Assembly (NCBI GenBank): GCA_032158125.1 | Contig: JASKOT010000049.1 | Location: 1-64,000 of the forward strand | Direction: 5' to 3' | Length of the DNA stretch: 64,000 bases | Origin: Papiliotrema nemorosa | Taxonomy: Eukaryota > Basidiomycota > Tremellomycetes > Tremellales > Rhynchogastremaceae | Part shown: in pieces, positions 1 through 9,786 of the stretch | How the letters are laid out: every line of letters begins with the position of its first letter | Position numbering within the stretch: position 1 is the first letter of the stretch | Translations under genes and position numbers: made by a program | The notes under the pieces: model-generated | Seen by the model: the letters and a program-made list of their open reading frames with translations, nothing else | What the model was told of the DNA's origin: nothing | Databases searched by the model: none

Positions 1-31
1 TAACCCCCTAACCCCCTAACCCCCTAACCCT
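1..31. repeat. Telomere, TAACCCCC repeats
   Basis: Just under four copies of TAACCCCC, the C-rich strand of TTAGGGGG, begin at base 1, so the window starts inside the chromosome-end repeat with the chromosome extending rightwards. TTAGGGGG-type telomeres are known from Cryptococcus and relatives, which is the main evidence for a Tremellales host. Confidence 0.95.
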
Positions 32-315
32 ATGATTGCTTCATGATCAGTCACACGTAATTCAGGTGAGTCTTGACATGTGCGTCACAGCTATGATCGG
101 CCGACTATGAAGTAATGTTGCCGGCCAGCCATTAACCCACGATCTATCCTCGCACAAGAGGACATGCATCTCGTATATCACACAGTTTAGGTCGCTCCTT
201 TTCTGTTGACGCTGTGGTGGTCTCTGCAGAATGCTCAGCGCCGATTGAACGTTTTTCGCTCACATATTGCAGAAAGCCAGACCCCAATCAGTGGCCCGAG
301 CCCGGAATCGCTGTG
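32..315. other. Subtelomeric spacer
   Basis: Unique-looking DNA lies between the terminal telomere and an interstitial telomere-like tract. I see no ORF with coding character and no repeat shared with the rest of the window, except that its last bases (CCCGGA..., then TGTG before the tract) resemble the flank of a second tract at 18325. Confidence 0.6.
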
Positions 316-342
316 TAACCCCCTAAACCCCCTAACCCCTAA
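316..342. repeat. Interstitial telomere-like tract
   Basis: Three slightly degenerate units (TAACCCCC, TAAACCCCC, TAACCCC) run directly into the 3' part of an LTR. The orientation is the same as the terminal telomere. The likely origin is a former chromosome end or telomere addition at a broken LTR that was later covered by new subtelomeric sequence; this is inference. Confidence 0.8.
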
Positions 343-468
343 TAATAAGCGGTGGCAGAACGATAAGATGCCGTAGCGAGCCTAATTTCTTCGAAGTCTT
401 TTCTTTGTCGGCGATCTTCGCTCGTCCTTAGGCTGGTCGTCGGCTACCTCGCAGTGTCACCCCTGACA
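343..468 (+). mobile_element. LTR fragment, 3' end only
   Basis: About 125 bp matches the last part of the LTR copies ending at 2962 and 17978, with the shared GCGGTGGC..AACAATAAGATGC..TAGCGAACC-type stretch and the common end CACCCCTGACA. The 5' part is missing and is replaced by the telomere-like tract at 316-342, so this copy was truncated at that junction. Confidence 0.75.
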
Positions 469-631
469 GTTTTACAAAAAGTGGGACGGCGGACAGCTTT
501 ATTGCATCATCAGATATCTTCTCGTCTACATTATCCGTCGGTATGTTTTCTTAGATCCAACACCTCCTCCAATCTTCAATCACCAACGCGAACAATCGGA
601 CGAAGATGGAACAAATGCTGTTCAGACACTA

Positions 632-1588
632 CTAAAGCTCGTCCTCTGGGTCTATAGCAGATTGCCAAGAGACGGGGCATTGGACAGCATCAAAACCTTC
701 GTAGTTAACCTGAGAGGTAATGGATGCGCTAGCTGCATAACTCTCGTGCACGACAGTATGCTCAGAGCCGAAGTACGCGCAGATTTGGGACCCGGTTCCG
801 GTATAGATATTGGCGATGTACCTCGCAACGATGTGGTCGGCGATGTTCTTGGCCTGGGAGGTACTGATGGGAAACTTGTGGTAGACGCCGTCGATAGGGT
901 AGTTGTTGAGGACTACCCGGCCACCAGTCCAGCCGGCGTCTCTCTTGGAGTGGCCATCGATGTGATCATTGTACACGATGTCCGTATGAGCCTTCCAGGT
1001 AACGTGTGTGGCATTATGAGGCACAATGGCGACGTTATGGGTGATATTCATCCCATTGTGAAGAACGGTGGCAACCGACGTTTCCGCCTGGTTGTCGATC
1101 CGATAGGTGGCTAGAGGATCATAAGCATCTTGATGCAAGTCTTTGAACGCCTGAAGCCATCCTTGGTGCATGGCATCCGTCGGATAATAATCCACCGCGC
1201 TGTCATTGCCAATCGCATCTCGAGGAAAGGCGTTGTTCCAATGGGGTCCATGCTGCCCTTGCCTGAAGTAACCGGTACCTGATCGGTAGAAGAACTTGGC
1301 GACAGGAAAACAGCCCATCATCAAGCCTGTCAGCCCACTGATGAGCCCGACCACAGCCACAGTCTGGCCCGAATATCCCGGCAGAATGGCGCTTCCAGCG
1401 ATCTTGGTACAAGTGTTTATTCCGGTCGAGGTATAAGCCGTGAGTTCGTAGCCCTCCATGCATTTGAATGGTGGAGGGGAATCTCGATTCTCCAGCCCAA
1501 GGTTTACGTGCCTGTCGGAAGTCGATAATGGGGTCGCGTGGATCGCCTGAGACATACTCAAAAGCTGGACAAGGGGAAAAAAGAGCAT
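632..1588 (-). CDS. Secreted Kex2-site protein with internal membrane segment, unidentified
   Basis: A single open exon of 318 aa, if read from the Met at 1588. That Met begins a signal-peptide-like stretch (MLFFPLVQLLSMSQAIHA), and a TATA box at 1655-1665 lies upstream of it but inside the longer ORF, which could start at 1696; I therefore prefer 1588. Around residues 75-100 there is a hydrophobic segment (QTVAVVGLISGLTGLMMG). A KR dibasic site follows near residue 215, in DGHSKRDAGW, and the protein ends in EDEL. Several Asn-X-Ser/Thr sites (MNITHN, HNATHV) fit passage through the secretory route. The order signal peptide, hydrophobic segment, KR site, C-terminal domain recalls fungal preprotoxins and other Kex2-matured secreted proteins, but I recognise no family. 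EDEL is not a canonical ER-retrieval tetrapeptide. It is the most telomere-proximal gene. Confidence 0.6.
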   Translation of the reverse strand: MLFFPLVQLLSMSQAIHATPLSTSDRHVNLGLENRDSPPPFKCMEGYELTAYTSTGINTCTKIAGSAILPGYSGQTVAVVGLISGLTGLMMGCFPVAKFFYRSGTGYFRQGQHGPHWNNAFPRDAIGNDSAVDYYPTDAMHQGWLQAFKDLHQDAYDPLATYRIDNQAETSVATVLHNGMNITHNVAIVPHNATHVTWKAHTDIVYNDHIDGHSKRDAGWTGGRVVLNNYPIDGVYHKFPISTSQAKNIADHIVARYIANIYTGTGSQICAYFGSEHTVVHESYAASASITSQVNYEGFDAVQCPVSWQSAIDPEDEL

Positions 1589-1654
1589 GTTGCAATATCT
1601 AACTATCACTGGGGAGGGGTATTGAGGATGCAGAAGGCAGCCGGCATGTAGGAG

Positions 1655-1665
1655 CCTTATATATC
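1655..1665 (-). promoter_or_regulatory. TATA box of the Kex2-site protein gene
   Basis: On the minus strand the sequence reads GATATATAAGG, about 65 bp upstream of the preferred start at 1588. It supports that start over the upstream in-frame Met at 1696. Confidence 0.45.
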
Positions 1666-1696
1666 TCTCAAAGCAGTGTTCAAAACGCCCTTCCAC

Positions 1697-2379
1697 TCTC
1701 GGCTAGCGTTGGTTGTTGACGGCTTGGTTGTTGCAGATTGAGGGATCTCTCGGAGCTCTCTTGTGCTAGATGATCCCACGCTGTATGTGGCGACACTATA
1801 TATGATAGTCGAAAGCTATAATCATTCATGCGCACCTATAGAGAGAACCTAATGGCTTGACACGGACACCGGCCAGCATGTATCACGCTTACGAGAAATG
1901 CAATAGCGTCGTTAGTCCGCAGGATCTGGTTATGAAGGTAAGCGATGTTAGGCCGATGACACTCCGTTACGACGTTTGGAGCAGAATATTGGATATTGGA
2001 CACATTGCCATTTCGTCATGAGCACTATGTAGCTGTGCGTACATTCCATGCTTCATGGTCCCTCTGTGTATCCTTCTTCGTGAAAACGAACTTTTCGCTC
2101 CCAGGTTGATCTCACGGTGGCGCAATAGTACGCAGCAGTAGGGATCACAATAACGGGCACGGGGATATTGTAGCCCGAAATCACGACCACTTGCAGCTTG
2201 GAAAGTATTCATGTTGTCAATGCGAGAACTCGTGAAGGCTTATACTCAGGGACAAAAAAAAAAACAAAGAAAACACCTCGTCTGTAGTTGTTTCCACTTA
2301 CGATATGCGCTATACGATCTAGCAAAGAACACTTTGGCCTCTCCACCTCATCATGATTTCCTCCGCTTCGGCATGGCGT
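1697..2379. other. Gene-free spacer
   Basis: Only short ORFs without recognisable protein character are present, and an A-rich run lies at 2252-2275. I see no gene here. It separates the first gene from the LTR copy that begins at 2380. Confidence 0.5.
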
Positions 2380-2962
2380 TGTCAGAAGCGTGGGGTTGAT
2401 CCTATCCTGGATTGGCCCTAACCTAAAGGAAGTTTGTTGAAAACTAGTCAAAGGTCGTTGGGGACTGAGAGTAGCCAACGACGTAGGATAAGATCAACTG
2501 TCTCAAGCGAAGTTTGAGTAAAACAAAGACGATGATTGCGAGGATATCAACTACGAGTAACTACCAGTGACTGCTAATCGAGGATCGCTAGGGATCCTTG
2601 ATCTTCGACGACTCATCTTTATACCTCATTCAAAAGACTCTTCTCGCTGCCCGACCCATGCGTCCATTATCCGACCTTATTGTTGTATCGTCAAAGTTCC
2701 CTATTGTTTGGGACAAACAATAGGCACTCTTGCGCGAATAACTTTGGATCCTTTTTGTTCCCTCTTCCGCCGATGGTGCCGAACTTCGCCGTTGTTTTGG
2801 AGACAATAAGGATAGTCTTGCGTCAGACGAGAACAATAAGAAGTGGTGGCGAAACAATAAGATACCGTAACGAACCTAATTCTCTCGAAGTTCTTTGTTT
2901 GTCGGCGATCTTTGCTCGTTGATAGGCTGGTCGTCGGCTACCTCGCAGTGTCACCCCTGACA
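2380..2962 (+). mobile_element. Solo LTR, internally deleted copy
   Basis: It starts TGTCAGAAGCGTGGGG and ends CACCCCTGACA, so the ends are a 6-bp inverted repeat TGTCAG/CTGACA, as in LTRs. It matches both ends of the longer copy at 16787-17978 with scattered differences but lacks about 600 bp in the middle, joining near 2630. No 5-bp target-site duplication is visible (GGCGT before, CCTCA after), and no gag/pol sequence is nearby. The missing middle carries the TATA box seen in the longer copy, so this copy is probably promoterless. Confidence 0.75.
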
Positions 2963-3125
2963 CCTCAGACATCCTGCCGTCCTGCACTCCACTCCTTACT
3001 TTTTGCAGAACACATCGCTCCTGATACCATTAAATTTCGCCTCGTATCCATATGCTCATGGTCGTCAGCTAGACACCCCTCGCCGAGATCGCTCTTAGCC
3101 TAGTATAGACGAAAGGTCGCCCGCA

Positions 3126-5420
3126 ATGACCGACCCAAATCACGTTTTACACTATGCTCAGCCTGCAGCGGAATGGTGTCAGGCGCTCCCTGTTGGGAAC
3201 GGCCGACTGGGCGGAATGGTGTGGGGTGGAACGAGGTTGGAGCGGATCAGCCTCAATGAGGAGACAGTCTGGTCTGGCAGTCCGAACTCACCAGCCCGAG
3301 TATCTTCGCGCGATCATCTCCGGACGATCCAGAATCTCATCTGGAGCGGACAATACGCCGATGCGGATGCATTAACCAACGAAGAATTCATGGGCGAGCC
3401 CAGAAGCATGGCATGCTATCAGCCAGTTGGAGAGGCGATACTGGAGATGAAGGCTATCGATGGCTTTCGGATTCACGACTACAGACGGGAACTCAATCTC
3501 GACACCGCAATAGCCTCAACCTCGTTTAGAACAAAAGATCACACTCACAGGCGCAAAGTCCTCGTGCTTCCAGAACGCAACGTGATGGTCGTCCGGCTCG
3601 AGTGCGATACACCGGGACAAATTTCGTTCAATTTAACCGCCAACTCGCCCCAAAATGCAACATTGCGCGTAGTAGATGACTCTCTGGAATTGGACGGACG
3701 GTGCAGCATGGAAAACGGCATGTCAGGAGCGATCAGGTTTCAAGCAAGGTTCCAAGTGACATCCGAAAGCGGAGGAGTCGAAGGCGCAGAAGATCATTTG
3801 CAGATTCGCGGTGCTGATTCGGCGACTGTCCTCATCTCGATCGCGACCAGCTTTGTCGCATATAATGATGTCTCTGGCAACCACAGAGCAATCACGAAGG
3901 AGACCATCCACAACAGCCTTCATATACCGTACGCTGAATTGGAGAGTGGCGCTGTCGCTTCTCATCGACTGCTCTACCGACGGATCCAACTCGATCTCGG
4001 GCTTTCCAAGAATTCGAGATTATCTACAGATGATCGTCTGGACTCGTTTCGGGCTGGCGCAGTCGACCCGTCTTTGTGTGCGTTGTATCACAATTACGGA
4101 CGATACCTCTTGATAGCGTCATCCCGGAATTGCCGTCAACCCGGTAATCTGCAGGGAATCTGGAACGAATGTCTTCGACCTAATTGGCAATCCAAATTCA
4201 CAATCAATATCAACACTCAGATGAACTATTGGCCAGCAGAGCCGGCAAACCTGCCCGAGACGGTGGAGAGCCTCATACAACTTGTGCGCGATCTTGCAGT
4301 CACGGGTCGCCATACAGCTGCAGCCATGTATGGCGCTGGTGGCTGGGTAACACACCACAATACCGACATCTGGAGATCCACGGCGCCCATCGACTTACCT
4401 ATGTATGGACAATGGCCTCTGGCCGGAGCATGGCTATGCAAGCACCTGTGGGATAGATACGACTACGGCCGGGAGATCGACTACCTTCGATCGATCTATC
4501 CCGTGTTAAGCCAAGCCTGTGTGTTTTACCTTGACACGCTACGAGCTGACCCCAAAACTGGATATTTGGTGATGAGCCCTTCGATGTCGCCTGAGAATGC
4601 CCATCAGCACGGTACCGCGCTTTGTGCAGGTTCGACGGTAGATTCACAGCTGTTGCGAGATCTTTTCACTTGGACCTTGGAAGCGGGCAGACTCGTCGAG
4701 GAGGGACAGGCGAGCGACAATGACAGTTTCGCTCGGCAGCTATCAGAAGCCCGAGCTGGATTGTGCCCCACTGAGATCGGAGCAGGTGGTCAGGTCAAGG
4801 AATGGCAAGAAGACTGGGATGATCTCGTACCTGATACCCATCACCGACACACATCCCATCTCTACGCTCTCTACCCTTCCGCCCAGATCGACGTGCACCA
4901 TTCCCCGGAGCTCGCAGAGGCCTGCAGAGTCACGCTAGCAAATCGCGGCGAAGCAGGTACTGGCTGGGCCGCGGCATGGCGAATGAATCTCTGGGCTCGT
5001 CTTGGAGATAGTGAAAGGGCGTACGATATGTGCAAGTGGCTTTTGTCGCGCAGCATGTGCTATTATAACCTATTTGATGCGCATCCGCCCCTAGACAAAA
5101 CGTCTGTCAGCGTGTTCCAAATTGACGGAAACCTCGGCGGCTCGGCGGGAATACTGGAAATGTTGGTGCAGAGTACGAAGTCGAGCATCTCGATCCTGCC
5201 TGCTCTACCTAGAGCCTGGCCGAGGGGTTCTTTACATGGTATAAGAGTCCGGGGCGGCTGGGAGATCAATCTGGTTTGGTCAGAATCAAGTCTGGCCAGA
5301 GTCACGCTCACAGCAGTGCTCAGCGGTGGGCGGCAGCAAGTGATCTATCGAGGTGGAGTGCTTGAGACAACACTTGAAACAGGTCACAGTGTGGAGTACA
5401 CCCCTTTAGATTTCCGATAG
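3126..5420 (+). CDS. GH95 alpha-L-fucosidase, cytosolic
   Basis: An intronless gene of 764 aa, close to the usual length for glycoside hydrolase family 95, whose members release alpha-1,2-linked L-fucose (some are alpha-galactosidases) with inversion. Family landmarks appear in order: the N-terminal LPVGNGRLGGMVWGG and SLNEETVWSG; GIWNE with FTININTQMNYWPAEPAN near residues 340-370, holding the two Asn that activate water in the family; MSPSMSPENAH near 485, with the presumed acid Glu; WDDLVPDTHHRHTSHLYALYP near 560; and FQIDGNLGGSAGILEM near 665, with the conserved Asp. There is no signal peptide, so it probably acts in the cytosol on imported oligosaccharides. Its neighbours are a sugar transporter and a secreted glycosidase-like protein. 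Confidence in the family is high; the exact substrate is unknown. Confidence 0.9.
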   Translation: MTDPNHVLHYAQPAAEWCQALPVGNGRLGGMVWGGTRLERISLNEETVWSGSPNSPARVSSRDHLRTIQNLIWSGQYADADALTNEEFMGEPRSMACYQPVGEAILEMKAIDGFRIHDYRRELNLDTAIASTSFRTKDHTHRRKVLVLPERNVMVVRLECDTPGQISFNLTANSPQNATLRVVDDSLELDGRCSMENGMSGAIRFQARFQVTSESGGVEGAEDHLQIRGADSATVLISIATSFVAYNDVSGNHRAITKETIHNSLHIPYAELESGAVASHRLLYRRIQLDLGLSKNSRLSTDDRLDSFRAGAVDPSLCALYHNYGRYLLIASSRNCRQPGNLQGIWNECLRPNWQSKFTININTQMNYWPAEPANLPETVESLIQLVRDLAVTGRHTAAAMYGAGGWVTHHNTDIWRSTAPIDLPMYGQWPLAGAWLCKHLWDRYDYGREIDYLRSIYPVLSQACVFYLDTLRADPKTGYLVMSPSMSPENAHQHGTALCAGSTVDSQLLRDLFTWTLEAGRLVEEGQASDNDSFARQLSEARAGLCPTEIGAGGQVKEWQEDWDDLVPDTHHRHTSHLYALYPSAQIDVHHSPELAEACRVTLANRGEAGTGWAAAWRMNLWARLGDSERAYDMCKWLLSRSMCYYNLFDAHPPLDKTSVSVFQIDGNLGGSAGILEMLVQSTKSSISILPALPRAWPRGSLHGIRVRGGWEINLVWSESSLARVTLTAVLSGGRQQVIYRGGVLETTLETGHSVEYTPLDFR

Positions 5421-5991
5421 TGCGTATGAATGTCGCGCGAGTACTTGTTAAGCCGAAGCTTGGGTGCCTTGGCTTAGGGTTCAGCAATCCCTGCAGCCGC
5501 ATCAACCGAGGAAATCTCCCAGTAAGTCCAACAAGAAGTGTTGTTGGCGTAAAGTGGTGACCGAAGAGCGCCCAGCTGCTCAACCGATCGCTGCTACGAA
5601 AAGCGATCATATCATCGCCCAATTTATATTTTATATCGATAAGTTTCGGTGATCATTCGCGTGGCAGCTAAGTCCCGCTAAGTCCCGCGATCATCGTTCG
5701 TAGCTCGATCTACATGAGAGGATTCTCCTGACGACCGCACATCACTTCATCTATCAAACAAGGAATCCAATGACAGGATACACTTATTATTCCACTGTGC
5801 ATGCAATCGATCAACAACTTTGCCAAAAAGCAACGGCCTTTCTGCAGCAATGATTCCCGCATCTCTGAAGACGTTGGTGCAAAGTTCATCTTCGACAACC
5901 TACGATGCACGCCCCACAATTCCGACCGCTGATCTCCTTGCTTGCTAAATCTGCAAGAGCGCTAAACCTCCTGACCGATTGCCTGCCATTT
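5421..5991. other. Convergent intergenic region
   Basis: About 570 bp between the 3' ends of the fucosidase (+) and transporter (-) genes. I see no ORF of coding character. It contains a short direct repeat (two GTCCCGC-type units around 5670-5690) and presumably both polyadenylation regions. Confidence 0.5.
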
Positions 5992-7881
5992 TCAGACTGC
6001 AGTCGACGGAATCGGGGCGTCGTCGGCAGTCGTGGAAACATCGTCAAGTTTGAAGGAGCTGAAATGCCGAGGAGGGACGTTCAACTCATATAGCTGATCG
6101 ATTTCGGCATACGATCGCCCTTTGGTCTCGGGGTACAAGTAGTAGGTTGGCACAAGGAAGAGCACCGACAAACCGCCGAAGAAAAGCCCGATCTTTTGCC
6201 CCCATCCTGCATCCTGTGAGGAGAGAAGGAGAGGCACGGTGTAGTTCTTTGTCAAGATCAGCATCGGTGACCAACAAAATCTGAAGCGACTTACGAAGAC
6301 CAGTCCGATGAAAGAGTTGATCAATACCCCGAAAGCCGCAGTCTTGGCTCGAAGTCTGATGGAAGAGACCTCCACGATTCCCACCCAGCCAAGAGGGGCA
6401 AGTGATATCGAGTACACGAATATCCAGAGCGAACACATGGCAGTCAGAGTCGTCCCATGCATTTTGCTGTCGGTGAAGCCCAGTCCCCCGATGATGAAGT
6501 TGATGACGGCTAATGCGGCTAGACCAAACAGAACAACCGGTCTGCGACCAAGTTTGTCAACGAGGAAAAAAGACGCGAAGATAGAGGCGACATAGATGCA
6601 ATTAAGAATCGTGTTGCCCAAAAATGGGTCGGCAAGCCCCGCTAGCTGAAAGAAATATCTGTGCGTGTTAGTGATCTACTATGATAGGTCGGTGACATGG
6701 CATGCGCTGCAAGACGTACGTCGTATAATTGTAGATGTAAGGTACGCCAGCAAACTGCTGCAAGGCGAATGGGATTGATGCAGCAATGCAGCGCTTGAGG
6801 TTGCGCCATTGAAAAAGCGCTTTCCAATCATTGCTGGACGAATTTGCCCGAAGAATAGCTTCTGAAGCCTTTACGTCTTCGACAAGTATATTGAACTCAT
6901 GATCAAGGTCGTAGCCGTGTACATGTGAGCCGACAAGACGTCGCAATGCGTGTTTCGCTTCGTCCTCTCGACCTTTTGTGATCAGCCACACTATAATGGT
7001 CAGCCGGAACTTCCGTCGCTCGCAGTGCAGGCGCTCACCAGCCGACTCAGGAATATACAGTATTGCTGCCATCCATAGTCCTAGGTACACAAATTCCGAA
7101 TAGAAGACGTGTCGATATTTGAGAGGAATGTTGGAGTTGACGATTTGACAAGCTATCGCATTTGTAAATTGACCGAGGGCAAGGGAGAGCGCGAAACAGC
7201 TGAGCAAAACCCCTCGGAATTGAGGCAGTGCAGCTTCACTCATCCAGGTGAGAACGGAAGGTCCCAAAAAACCGGCGGCCGCTCCACAGAACATCTTTGC
7301 TACTGTAAACACCTGCCACGACTTGGCGAAGATTTCGATCATGATCGCCTGATCATTCAGAGATATCTCGACCTTCCATTTCATGTGTACTCACAATGAA
7401 AACATTGACAGTCAGAATGTACATTGCCCATTTCCGACCGTATTTGTCGATGACGACGGGCGAGATGAGTTGAAACGCAATTTGAGATGCACTCTGAACA
7501 GCTCCCCAGGTTGAGACATGGGAAGCATCGAGCTCAAGGTCTCCCTTGGCATTAACAACAGTGCCGAATTGATGAACGAATCCTGTGTTGGCCACGATAT
7601 TACCGATCGCTGCGCCTGTGTAGCCTATGTACCTATCCGAGCATCAATATCATCTCAGTATTGGTCACGCACGTTGCACCTAGAGAAGCCGCGGCACCAG
7701 TCAAGAACAACCGTCGAAATGTCCAGATCGCTTTCCGTGTAGACAGGTGTGCAAAGGCGGATGTCGGGGGAGCGTGGCCTTGCGTTTCGTCGAAGAGCTC
7801 GTGATGTTCGAGACCATTTAGGTCTGGTTTTTCTGGCAGGATACCCGCGGCATGCTCTGGTACAGCGCGTGTGTCGGTCAT
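5992..7881 (-). CDS. MFS sugar/H+ transporter (sugar porter family)
   Basis: Six exons (7673-7881, 7395-7632, 7039-7348, 6720-6990, 6295-6658, 5992-6246) join in frame to about 548 aa with about 12 membrane spans, a normal length for a fungal sugar porter. The five introns are 40-61 nt. Removing the 48-nt intron 6991-7038, which is open in frame, restores the family motif PES-A-VWLITKGRE after span 6. Other landmarks are DKYGRKWA and DKLGRRPVV (the MFS loop motifs), ALQQFAGVPYIYNYTTYFFQ in span 7, and YPETKGRSYAEIDQLYE at the C-terminus. The sequence resembles the alpha-glucoside (MAL) transporter branch. It lies between the fucosidase and a secreted glycosidase-like gene and shares an upstream region with the latter, which suggests co-regulated sugar uptake. 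Substrate is inferred only. Confidence 0.88.
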
Positions 7882-8358
7882 GCTATACACGGTACTTCCA
7901 AGACAGATCGATACTGTGCGATACCTTCTCCACGACTCACAGTGTCGAGGCAAACTTTATATTCCCATGAGCGCCCAGCTCGACTCCACGATGCGGGGAA
8001 ACTGCGGTTGACGGACTTTCGGGTGGGCAACGGAATTATTGGCGGATAATATACTCAGGTCAGGGGTCTATCGGGTTCATAAGTGGCAATCAAAACTGGC
8101 GAATCACGAGAACGGGGTTCAGCTGCCACTTCGATGCCGGCGTCGGCGGAGCCCGCAAGAGGGAGATATTCGGAACCACGAGCGGACAATCGAGGGAATG
8201 ACCCATTTATCTAAGGTGTCGTCTTGCGGCCCCGGCTTTCCTGCGAGATCCGGGTAATAGTCCGAATTTGATGAGGACTATGTGGATCCCCAGGCGGACG
8301 CCAATCGAGACAGATATAAAGGTCCACCAAGAAGTTCTGCTCTTAGAGACATTCACAA
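7882..8358. promoter_or_regulatory. Divergent promoter region, transporter / BNR protein
   Basis: About 477 bp separates the start codons of two divergent cluster genes. On the plus strand a TATAAA lies at 8315-8320, about 40 bp before the ATG at 8359. Several CGG/CCG triplets (for example around 8134-8155), the half-sites used by Zn2Cys6 regulators, are present. A shared control region for the cluster regulator at 13180-15732 is plausible but inferred. Confidence 0.45.
8315..8320 (+). promoter_or_regulatory. TATA box of the BNR protein gene
   Basis: TATAAA sits 39 bp upstream of the ATG at 8359, in the expected position for a short-leader gene. Confidence 0.45.
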
Positions 8359-9786
8359 ATGTTGTCACACGGCCTTGTCTTATTCCTCTTCCACCTTGTA
8401 TCGCTTGCTGTGGCTCAGCCAAGCAAGCGAGACTTTGGCCCCGTCAATATCTGGGTTCCCCCTTCAGGCCCCAACACACCCAATAACTACACGGACCCCA
8501 AAACCAACTATGGTCGGGGACTGCTCTTGTCTGGAGTGCGTAATCGCTCTAAACGGCCTTAAGGTTACAATTGATGGGTAGTCAGGAGTACCCGGCGTAC
8601 TGCTTTCGACATTTGAGGACATATATGAGACCGGAGCGATGAATCGTCCTTACTTCCCCATCTACCGGTCCACCGATTATGGGGGAACATGGACCCGCTA
8701 CAGTCAGATCGTTGTGCGCCATTTTTCCACCCACAGAGCGGACGCCGAGCTCACATCACAGGACACCCAGCATAACTGGGGTCTTCGTTATCAACCACAC
8801 ATGATCCAATTGAAATCCCGAATCGGCAAATACGTCGCGGGTACTATTCTCGTCGCCGGCTTGGCTGTCCCACCTAACCTCAATGCGACTAAAATCGATG
8901 TTTACGCTAGCTCTGATCTGGGGTAGGTGATATAGACATCCTACTCAAGGGATTACTAAATCGTAGAAAAACCTGGTCGTTTGTCAGCACCGTTGCTACC
9001 GGAGAGGGATTCGTACAGGGTATCAATGAACCGATATCAGTGAGACCGCCCTTTTCTCTGCGCCATTGACGCTTGAGGTTGAGCTTGGAACTGAGTAAAA
9101 GGCGAATCCGATATGGGAGCCGTTCCTGCTCGAGTACAATGGCCAGATTATCTGTTATTATTCCGATGAGCGAGATCCAAATCACAGTCAGAAGCTCGTC
9201 CACCAGGTCTCCTCGGATTTGAGGTCGTGGGGACCAGTCGTCGATGACGTTACTGTCTCGGATCCGAACGGTCGACCTGGGATGGCTACCGTTTCTGCCG
9301 TAGCCAATAACAAGTGGATCATGTCCTATGAGTATTGTGGAGCTCCAGAAGGTACGATGACGCTTTGCCTGGCGATTGATGGTCGATCCCACTTCACTGA
9401 ACGCTGACTGTGCAGGAAGTTGCGCGGTATACTACAAGATTCAGACCTCGCCCTTGACTTTCAATAACATCTACGGAGTGGTTGTCAGATCAACTTCTGG
9501 CATCATTCCCTACGGATCACCCTACAACGTATACACCTCTGTTGGAGGCGATAACAATCTTGGGGCGATCGTTCTCAATGGAGCCAGTCGAAGTGAACTA
9601 TTTGTCAGCCGAGATCAAGGCGGCACCTGGGAAATGGTCAACACTGCCTCGGGCGGTGCTTATTCCCGAGGACTCGTCGTTGCACCGAAGCCAAAAGACA
9701 TCCTTATATTCGCTGGCAACCAGTATGACAACGGTGCAATCACTATGACTGCCACAGACGTCAATGGTTGTGCCTATTGCTCATAG
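8359..9786 (+). CDS. Secreted BNR/sialidase-fold glycosidase-like protein
   Basis: Six exons (8359-8535, 8582-8713, 8762-8922, 8967-9012, 9102-9351, 9416-9786) join in frame to about 378 aa. The start is set by a signal peptide (MLSHGLVLFLFHLVSLAVA). The mature protein has the Asp-box signatures of a six-bladed sialidase-like propeller: RSTDYGGTW, ASSDLGKTWSF (restored exactly by splicing 8923-8966) and SRDQGGTW. A conserved core NPIWEPFLLEYNGQ.ICYYSD followed by RPGMATV and SYEYCGAP is also present. Proteins of this fungal group are usually called BNR-repeat or sialidase-superfamily proteins and resemble GH93 arabinanases in fold; I cannot assign a substrate. The 46-nt exon between two introns encodes half of one Asp-box strand. 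Divergent from the sugar transporter, it is the likely extracellular member of the cluster. Confidence 0.82.

Noticed and set aside
662..1114. Plus-strand 150-aa ORF opposite the first gene
   Set aside because: It is the antisense shadow of the secreted protein, with no independent features.
632..1696. Longer 354-aa version of the first gene starting at 1696
   Set aside because: The extra N-terminus lacks a signal peptide and a TATA box lies inside it; the Met at 1588 gives a good signal peptide.
2375..2967. Target-site duplication around the LTR copies
   Set aside because: Flanks GGCGT/CCTCA and CTTGG/GGGGT do not match, so no duplication can be claimed.
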